Below are positions 56,730 through 64,000 of a stretch of 64,000 nucleotides of DNA, piece after piece. Below the pieces are notes generated by a model. It had not been told where the DNA came from. It ran no database searches and was given only the letters and a program-made list of their open reading frames with translations. The stretch's first letter is position 1. Every line of letters begins with the position of its first letter. The stretch spans positions 38,688,001 through 38,752,000 of the forward strand of contig CM075943.1 of assembly GCA_038030265.1 (NCBI GenBank), in the 5' to 3' direction. A program made the position numbers and the translations under genes. This DNA comes from Corythucha ciliata (taxonomy: Eukaryota; Arthropoda; Insecta; Hemiptera; Tingidae).

Positions 56730-57440
56730 GGTTACGTTAATTTTCAGATCAGTTAAATTAGGTTAAATGGCATGTCACAATTTCACCATTGCGCAATGCG
56801 GAGTGCCTGGGTTCGAATCCGAAACAATTTTTTAAAATTTTTTTTTTTTTCCTCCCTTTTTGGCCCATCTCAGGATTTTTTACTCAATATTTATTAGGTT
56901 GTAGGCAAATCAAATAAAAGAGACGCTCAAAATTCAGTGTCAATGAAATTTTTTGGTAATTGGGTGGTCCAGTAAGGCATAGCGTTAATTTAATAGCTCC
57001 CCTCCGCCGAGAACTCCCCTGCCATATCAACGGATTTGGTTCACAAGGGTCTCATACGAAAGCGCGTTCATTTCTCATTACTCGTGTCAATTTTGGGGGC
57101 AATTGCAGCAACAGCCGTGCGGTAGCGAATTTTCAACTAATTCAAACCCCTCTTTCACACCGTTTCCGTGGACCGATTCATCTGGATCACGAACTCGTCC
57201 GAGATATTCACGCTATTGATTTTTAGGCCAAATTTGGTTGCCCTAAGTCAGAAATTGCGACCGTGATCGTGCTAACAAGGGAGGGGCCATATACATATAA
57301 ATATATAGCAAATCGAACCGACCTCGGATTCGTGTTCTAGGGGTTCTGAAACGTGAAAAAAAAGTATCGCAACCCATATGTGCGACCATCAGGGCGAGAC
57401 CAATAGTGCATTTTTTAAATGAAATGCTCTAATAAAGAGA
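56730..57440 (+). mobile_element. probable element C relative (right end at ~57430)
   Basis: 57245-57430 matches the right end of element C in outline: CGTGCTAACAAGG, GATTCGTGTTCTAG, GGTTCTGAAACGTG, GAGACCAATAGTGCATTTT. The part from 56730 to 57240 differs from the other copies. It includes a box GGTTCGAATCC (56811-56821) followed by a T-run, and an open frame 56960-57226 without known domain. The left border is uncertain. Confidence 0.5.
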
Positions 57441-57968
57441 AATATTCCTATCATCCTGTCATTTGTGACACAAAAACCGGAAATATCAGACCCAACGATA
57501 TACATATAAACCTGGATTGCTCACAGTGTTCTGGAGTGGCGTGGAGGGGGCAGGTCGTTCCCTCATAAACAATTACCCTGTCCCTCTCCTTGTGTAGTTA
57601 TGGCAACACAACTCTCTTCCCGTATTTACTTTGAAACTCCACCCCTCTCATCCACTTTAAGCTCCACTTGGAGCTTATTTGATGGCTATTCTTTATCAGC
57701 AGTGATGAGCAATCCAGTTCTTTCATACATCGTTGATCAGACCTTTCGTTATAGAACCCATAGTTACACACAGGTACTGACATTACCCACCATATGTGGT
57801 CCTTTAGAGAGGGAAGGGCTTGTGATTGGCTGGTGAGCGTAACCTACATGACCGGAGCAGCGAATGAGAGATATCAAATCTATCCCTATGTGGAGGGGGG
57901 ACCAAACATGGCGGACTGTCAGTACTCGCAGGAACTTATAGAGCCTTATTTTCGTTCCCACATCCCAT

Positions 57969-58351
57969 CGTCGTCAAGTCTTTGATGAAATTCACGCACC
58001 TACTCATCCTGGCATTCGCAATACTGTAAAAGAAGTTTGTCTACGTTACTTTGTTTTAATGGCCACAACTGAGGAACGATTTGTGCTAGCGACGTGGCTC
58101 AGGTCCCATTCGACTCAGCGTTAGCAAATACGTCGGGAACCTCCTTAAATTCAAGTCAATTCTACAAACTCAAATTTAAGGAATTTTCCAAACTTTCCTC
58201 CACTCCGCAATCATGGTTCCCCCCTCCCAGAACTCTGGACTCATCGGATCTCGTATTCTGGTATAATGAGGGATTTTTGAGCCAAGTTTCAGAGGTGGAC
58301 GAGTTTTGCCCGCTAGAAGGCTTTTTAAAAAGTTTTTTGACTGTACCTATG
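57969..58351 (+). pseudogene. Ty3/gypsy integrase remnant
   Basis: 57969-58060 encodes FDEIHAPTHPGIRNT, which matches the His-His part of the integrase HHCC zinc-binding region. After a stop, the frame at 58094-58351 encodes ALANTSGTS and a PPPRTLDSSDLVFW stretch, which recalls the part following the integrase core in gypsy elements. The DDE core between them is missing. A decayed fragment. It is not contiguous with the pol pieces at 49.8 or 61.8 kb. Confidence 0.55.
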
Positions 58352-58500
58352 TGACAATAATGAAAGGATGTCGTCCCTACTTGTTTTTATTTTCTCTTTA
58401 ATGCAGAACGAGCAGGGACAGGGACGTTTTAGTTTGAGACGTCAGAATATCTCAGCTACAGAAGGCGTTATCTGCAGAGGAATTAACACTTCAGGGGCTG

Positions 58501-58608
58501 AAGTACGAAGGGGTGTTGTATGAAATAACACGGGTGGTATCCACGTGGCAACCATTTTAATTGTGATAGGATAACGCCGTGTTAAAATTATAACACCCCT
58601 TCGTACTT
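58501..58608. mobile_element. short nested inverted repeat (MITE-like)
   Basis: AAGTACGAAGGGGTGTTGTA (58501-58520) and its complement (58589-58608) match with one mismatch. An inner pair TAACACGG/CCGTGTTA lies at about 58526 and 58577. Total 108 bp. No target duplication is certain. Confidence 0.6.
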
Positions 58609-58614
58609 GCCCAC

Positions 58615-59960
58615 CAGCAGAACCTGTGGAAAATACCGTTACCACTCTTCGAGACAAGTAGAGCAACGCTGGTGTAGCCCGATGGAAATTCTCATATACG
58701 TTCGTGAATCACAATAACTATACTCTCATAATTTTTTCTTTTACGGGCACAGTAGCTCTCAGCGCCGAAATTAAATGATGAATATCCTGTGGGATCACAC
58801 GTACATTCCATTATTCACGATCCCTGAAGGTCAACCAGCAGTAGTGCTATGGTTTTTATATGTATAAGTGATGTGCTAATGTGAAGTTTCATCTAATAAA
58901 AATTATAAAGGGATCTCTATCCTCTCGTTTATATTTTATCGTTAATGCAAAACTGTTTTTTAAATTATATTCACAGGCCATAATAGCCTCCCCATGACAT
59001 GACAAACCAATCAATTCAATGACCGCACGCATGATTGGGGGACGACTTCTACAAATTTATGTCGTACATAGTTGCGATTGGGTACTCGGGCGGAAATGGA
59101 GAGGACCGCTCACTCAGAGAGGCATGTGCGCCAGCTACCACCCGTAAAATTGCATAATGAGGGGATTGGGGCTGTTAGAGGCCGAACAAGTGCGAAAAAT
59201 ACAATTACCTACGAAACTTAAGGTTCACCTAAATATGGTTTCACAGCTTACAATCTTTGAAAATAGCCTGATTTTTACAATTTTGGGGCTTTCTGAATTA
59301 TTCAATGGGTTTCCTATACTTTTTATGGAGGGGGGAATCGATCACAATTGATGTTTCACAGTTACAGCACGCTGAAAATAGGTAAGAATGAGTTTCTGGA
59401 ATAGTTGGTGAAAATGTTGATTTTTCTATGTGACGTAGCAACGGCTCTGCTGAACCGATTTCAGACTGCTTTGTACCAATCGACGCGTAGTTTTATCCTT
59501 TCTTCAAGCAAATAAAATTTTTAGACGTAGGATCGCTTGTTTCGGAGCCATAGTCAAAAACCTGGAAAAAGTCCCGAAAAACTGTCGTTTTTGGGCTCCC
59601 CTCTGTCATAAGCAGGGCTCCTAGACACATGCAAACCTAGGATAATTATACTAGGACTCTACTGAAGCGATTAGAACCATCTCCTGCTTTCCAACAATTA
59701 TTTTAACCTCTGATTTTAATTTTACTGGACTATTAACCAAATTGGATTTAATTTCATCCAAATAGTTCTAGTTTTAATTATTCTAGTTCTAGTTTCTAAT
59801 ATTCTGTCCTTCAGCCAAGTCCACGTCTATGATTTCAAAAAAGCGAAAAACATCACGAATTCACGCCTTTAAGAGAAACGATCATTTGCGGCCAAAATTG
59901 AATGGAAACCCCTGATCCGTGAGAAAATTTGAATTGAGAAGGAACAAAGCCACTTGCACG
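58615..59960. other. spacer, nothing recognised
   Basis: Unique-looking AT-rich DNA. 59400-59640 contains GTGACGTAGCAACGGCTCTG and a repeated-looking stretch, but I cannot bound an element. No gene is seen. Confidence 0.4.
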
Positions 59961-59967
59961 TGACTTT

Positions 59968-60606
59968 TTTCCATTTATTACATGTTGCAACTGCTATATA
60001 CAAATAAGAAATAAATAACATCTAGCAACTTCACTTTCACTTTACACAGTTTATGGCTTCACTACATTTACAATGTAGCTACCAAGGCGAGGTCTTTCGT
60101 CCTTTTTAGCCGTCGAAGGTCTCCTGCAGTATCCAGCAGGGCGAGTGCCTCAACATTAGGGTGTTTGTGGAGCCTCTTTTAGTGTTCCGGTGCTCGTTTT
60201 TTGATAGCTTCTGCCACCGTTTCAACTTGCAGGTCAAACCCTCGTACATACCGGGACGCATTTGTTATCATTCTCAAAACTTTGTTTTGAAAAGTTTGTA
60301 TGACTTTGACATTGCTTTTCTTGATGCATCCCCAAAGCTGACACCCGTAGGCCCAGATCGGCTTCAGAACTTGCTGGAATAGCAGGAGCTTGTTGGCCAT
60401 CGAGAACTGAGAATGTTTCCCGAGCAGCCAGTACATGTTTCTGAGCCTGGTGTTAAGTTCCTCTTTTTTCTTTTTGACGTGGGGCTTCCACTGGAGTTTA
60501 GCATCCAGCGCCATGCCTACGTACTTCACTGTATTTGCAAATGGTATTATTTTCTCATTGAGTTGCACGGAGATTGGGCTGGTCTTGCGATTTGTAAAGT
60601 AGTCGA
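59968..60606 (-). pseudogene. jockey-type LINE, 3' end of reverse transcriptase ORF
   Basis: Read leftward, the frame contains VKYVGMALDAKLQWKPHV, then MYWLLGKHSQ, KLLLFQQVLKPIWAYG, QLWGC and FQNKVLRMITNA. This is the C-terminal part of jockey-clade ORF2. A TAA interrupts the frame at about 60179, and the same frame resumes with RLHKHPNVEALALLD up to the expected stop at 60068-60070. A 3' UTR with ATAATAAATGG-like signal and a short A run ends near 59965. The element is 5' truncated, typical of target-primed insertion, and inactive. Confidence 0.82.
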
Positions 60607-60609
60607 GTT

Positions 60610-61340
60610 AACAGCGGCCTCAAACAGCCCTCCGAACTGATGCGGATTGAAATGGCAGTTGACCATTTGGGAATTAAGGTAGTATGATATCTGTTCTTGG
60701 GAGGTCGAGGGGCGGTCCCAGAAAAAATGTTCGGGGGAATCTGGTTGACTATACCCCCATCCTCATAAACACACTTTCATTGAATCGCCATCGGTTCAAC
60801 GTCATTCATCGAGTCGATGATCGATCAAAAATCGAGTCGACATCGCGTCAAAAATGTCCCGCGATTCTACGTTGATTCGACGTCGATGGGTCGAGCAACG
60901 AACAAGTTAAATAAAATGAATAAAAATGTATTTGGAATTCGAACCCGGACACTGTTGATTTTACCATACTGCAGTGGGTGCGTTTCATTATTCAACACTT
61001 ACGGTAAGCGCTTAAACACGAGTTGCGCTTGTTTATCGGGGAAGGACACCTTTTGTTTGGCATCCAAGTTTTCTCGAACATGATTGGTATATTCTTGGAT
61101 GCCACATATATGCTTTGATAGACCGGCGGGGGCGGGATTTCTATGGCAACGTTGCCGTGTCCGATCCCTATATGTTTAAAAAACATAATGGGAAGTGCCC
61201 GGGCAAATGCGTTCAGTAAAAGAAGCATTAAGTACGTTGAGTAACGGGGTTGAATCGTGTAGTGAAAAGAAGACTAACATTACCTGGCTAAACCACATGA
61301 TTTTATTGTTTTTATAATTACCCTTTTAATCATTATCATT
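60610..61340. other. spacer with a cluster of TCGA-rich repeats
   Basis: 60795-60900 contains many short direct and inverted copies of ATCGAGTCGA and GTCGA motifs. A short inverted pair TGGCATCCAAG/CTTGGATGCCA lies at about 61050-61105. No gene, RNA or bounded element. Confidence 0.4.
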
Positions 61341-61344
61341 CGCG

Positions 61345-61420
61345 TTTTCTAGTAAATAAAAGCCTACAATTCCGGGCAATTATTCGCTTTATTTTCACAT
61401 CAATTTTATTTACTAGAAAA
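61345..61420. repeat. 17-bp perfect inverted repeat upstream of the gypsy element
   Basis: TTTTCTAGTAAATAAAA (61345-61361) is mirrored at 61404-61420 across 42 bp. It lies just before the first gag-like codons and contains AATAAA on both strands. Whether it belongs to the retroelement is unknown. Confidence 0.6.
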
Positions 61421-61479
61421 ATTATTCGGCTTCACCCTCTCGTGTATATGGATAAGTTGCTAAGACCGTCGAAATTCGA

Positions 61480-64000
61480 AGTGTGCTCCAACTCATTCAT
61501 CCACTGCTTCCAAGGAATGGATACATTGGAAAAAAACGTTCGAAAATTTTCTGCAGGCGTCGCAGGAACACGTCTCAGAAGAAGACAAACTTCGTGTACT
61601 CACAAATTTCCTATCATTCGAAGTTAATGAACTCATAAGTGAGTGTAGTTCCTACCAGGAAGCAGTCGACACGCTCAACACGATTTACGTGACAAAGAAA
61701 AGTGACATTTTCACCAGGCATTTACTCGCTACGAGGAAACAATAAAATCATGTGCATAAAATCATGCGGAAGAGACAATCGAACAGTATATTCAGATTTT
61801 GAAAGCGCTCAGCAAAGACTGTGACTTCAAGGCAGTATCTGCTGCTCAGTAGAGAGAAGAGTATGTGAGAGACGCATTCATAGGCGGTCTCTATTCAACC
61901 AAAATTCGTCAGCGTTTGTTGGAAAACGATTCCATAGATTTGTCAGAAGCGATTCGTCAGGCTCTCGCCCTAGAAATGGCTCAAAAACAAGCAGAAAGCT
62001 TCAGTCAAAATTCTTTCTTGAATGCGAGTTGCGTCCCCTCGAAAAATATAGCTGTCGTTGAGAACCAGACTACCGAAGCCTCGACGTCAGACTTATGCGC
62101 TGCCTTTGCAAGCAAAAATAAGTGTTACTTCTGTGGAAATTCTCGTCATCCTCGCTCTGTTTGCCCTGCAAGAGAGGCAGAGTGTAGGAATTGTCAAATT
62201 AAAGGTAATTTCTCGAAAGTATGTAGAAAGACCAAAGCTCAACATACGAAGTTAACTGCGTCAGCTTCCATCATTGCAACATTAGGACACTTCTTGAATC
62301 TGCTTCGTTCCGCTGTTGTTTCGGTAACAGTTGATGGTTTACCGGCACGTTGTCTGGTCGACACTGGTAGTTCCACCAGTTTCATCAACCAGAAGTTCGT
62401 TTTCACGCATAACATCAAATCTTTTCCCGAAAACGGCCAGGGGGCCTATTCTGAGTTGTCGGGAAGAAATGCCGCAAGTGTGGTTGCTATGACGGGATAA
62501 TGTTATTTCTTATTCAGCGTTCTTGGATCCCGCTTGCGGCATTTTATCCCGACAACTCAGAATAGGCCTCCAGGTCTCAATGACATCTACATCTTTTTTG
62601 ACGCCAGTGGAGGGCTATGTAATAGTAAATCTGGAGCTATCTCAAACAAGAAGTTAACCGTTTCAAAAGAGCTTTGTGCTGATGTCCTCATCGGACACGA
62701 TCTTCTCAAGAAACATTCGAATGTCTCTCTTTCCTTCGAAGGCAAGAAAAGTCCTCTTTCGATCTGCCCATCAAGTTGCGCGCAAGTAGAAGTCCCTCGT
62801 TTATTCGGTAACCTATCCCCCCATTGTAAGCCAATAGCAACGAAATCTCGAAGATATTCTGAAGCAGACAACGCCTTCATAAAGGAAGAAATAGCTCGTT
62901 TAGTAAAAGAAGGAGTGATTGAACCAAGCAACTCACCTTGGAGAGCTCAAGTGCTCGTAGTGGCAAATGAAAACCATAAAAAACAGCTCGTCATCGATTA
63001 CTCTCAAACAATTAACAGATTCACTCTGCTCGATGCTTACCCCGTTCCCAACATTGATGATCGCGTACGAAAAGTTGCCTGTTTCAAAGTATTCAGTGCT
63101 ATCGATCTGAAAAACGCTTACCATCACATCAAGTACCCATTGCAAACGAGGAGAAGCATTTCACAGCGTTCGAAGCCATTGGCAAACTTTTCCATTTTTC
63201 CAGGATTCCTTTCGGCGTGACCAACGGAGTTGCCTGTTTCCAACGCGTAATCGATCACGTAATCGCCGACGAGAATCTTGATGGAGTCTTCGCCTATCTC
63301 GGCGATGTAACGGTTTGTGGAAAGGATCAATCCGATCACGATGCCAACCTCAATCGTCTACTCTCGGCTTTGCAAAAGCGCTGTTTGCAAATCAACGAAA
63401 GTAAAAGTAAATTTAATTTAAATACCATAAATTTACTTGGGCACTTGGTGTCTCATAACACAATTCGTCCTGACCCTGAGCGACTTCTTGCGCTGATAAA
63501 CATGCCAATTCCTCAAGATTCAGCCTCTCTCAAACGAGCTCTTGGACTTTTTGCCCACAATTCAAAGTGGATCCCTCGATTTTCAGATAAAATTCGCTCA
63601 CTTACAATTTGCAATTCGTTTCCGTTGAGAGCAAAAAAGACATCTCAGACGCCGTAATCACGACAGTAGCAGAGGACATTCCGCTGACTGTCGAGACGGA
63701 TGCATCAGACGTAGCGTTAGCTGCTACTGTAAGTCAAGGAGATCGACCGGTAGCTTTTTTTTTTTCAAACTCTCTCTAAATGTGAACGTGGACATTCATC
63801 TATTGAAAAAGAAGTTGCGGCTATTGTCAAGTCGTTGAGAAAATGGAGAGTTTTTCTTCTCGGGAAGCATTTCAAACTTCTTACTGATCAGCAGGCGCTT
63901 TCTTTTGTTTTCGATCAACGCCATTCGAGTAAAATAAAAAATGACAAAATTCTTCACTGGCGGCTGGAACTGTCTCCCTACAATTTCGACATAATCTATC
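61480..64000 (+). pseudogene. Ty3/gypsy gag-pol, several frameshifts, runs off the right edge
   Basis: Gag-like stretches (KKTFENFLQASQ, EAVDTLNTIYV; later YVRDAFIGGLYS) lie in shifted frames with a TAG near 61851. At 62123-62227 are two zinc knuckles. The first is intact CX2CX4HX4C, and the second has Asn in place of His (62207-62209). The protease motif LVDTGSS lies near 62356, the RT fingers (NSPWRAQVLVV) near 62933. The palm is in the next frame with YLGD instead of YLDD at 63295-63306, which removes a catalytic Asp. RNase H (VETDASDVALAA, HSSIEKEVAAI, LLTDQQAL) continues to the window edge. A 36-bp inverted repeat splits protease from RT (62443-62568). It is clearly inactive; no LTR was identified. 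Confidence 0.85.
62443..62568. repeat. 36-bp inverted repeat inside the gypsy element
   Basis: GGCCTATTCTGAGTTGTCGG continuing through AATGCCGCAAG (62443-62478) is mirrored at 62533-62568 with one or two mismatches, spacer 54 bp. The left copy is in the protease frame, and the right copy is not a coding continuation. It looks like a local inverted duplication. Confidence 0.75.

Noticed and set aside
60905..60970. Possible tRNA on the minus strand (GGTTCGAATTCC box near 60939)
   Set aside because: No matching A box, cloverleaf or acceptor stem could be made.
62587..62931. Minus frame of 114 residues opposite the gypsy pol
   Set aside because: It is a shadow of the coding strand, which carries recognisable RT sequence.

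Overview
The window is nuclear DNA of an animal, very probably an insect. It has spliced genes with GT-AG introns, a canonical AATAAA signal, an insect-like ribosomal protein P0, a fatty acyl-CoA reductase and remnants of Ty3/gypsy, jockey-type LINE, mariner-like and hAT-like transposons. Species cannot be fixed from sequence alone; a hemipteran is a guess from repeat style. Coding density is low. Most of the window is decayed repeat sequence.

Layout. 1-174: possible last exon of a gene entering from the left. 2944-3452 (minus): small candidate secreted-protein gene in two overlapping frames joined by a slippery heptamer. 8336-14991 (minus): six consecutive, phase-consistent exons of a coiled-coil protein (CEP162-like is my best guess), with a 5.3 kb intron full of transposons. 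21797-23021 (plus): complete five-exon RpLP0, 317 residues. 33210-47573 (plus): complete eight-exon fatty acyl-CoA reductase, 509 residues, whose three long introns hold repeat arrays and a transposon. From 49.7 kb to the end there are mostly mobile elements: a broken gypsy pol, hAT-like elements, a THAP-domain fragment, an integrase remnant, a 5'-truncated LINE and a broken gypsy gag-pol running off the right edge.

Repeats. Degenerate tandem arrays with units of about 30 bp recur throughout. They fall into three flavours that seem to share an AATTTCGCG-like core. They fill the long introns and intergenic space and change orientation within single arrays. Five TIR elements have perfect 8-bp target-site duplications (4113-5148, 9603-10193, 30350-31336, 51670-53010, 53469-54160), so their borders are exact. 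A sixth, at 11449-11842, is flanked by TTAA. A long-TIR element (24951-28178) was inserted into a ~560-bp repeat and was itself interrupted by a second unclassified element (26590-27743). That second family recurs at 45.3 and 55.4 kb with different numbers of a ~298-bp internal repeat, and its terminal hairpin module is scattered elsewhere.

The genes do not form a pathway together: P0 is a housekeeping ribosomal stalk protein, the reductase makes fatty alcohols for wax, pheromone or ether lipids, and the coiled-coil protein is probably centrosomal or ciliary. The most unusual signals are the candidate -1 frameshift gene, the ~30-bp array superfamily with strand switches, and the unclassified element family with its hairpin end.
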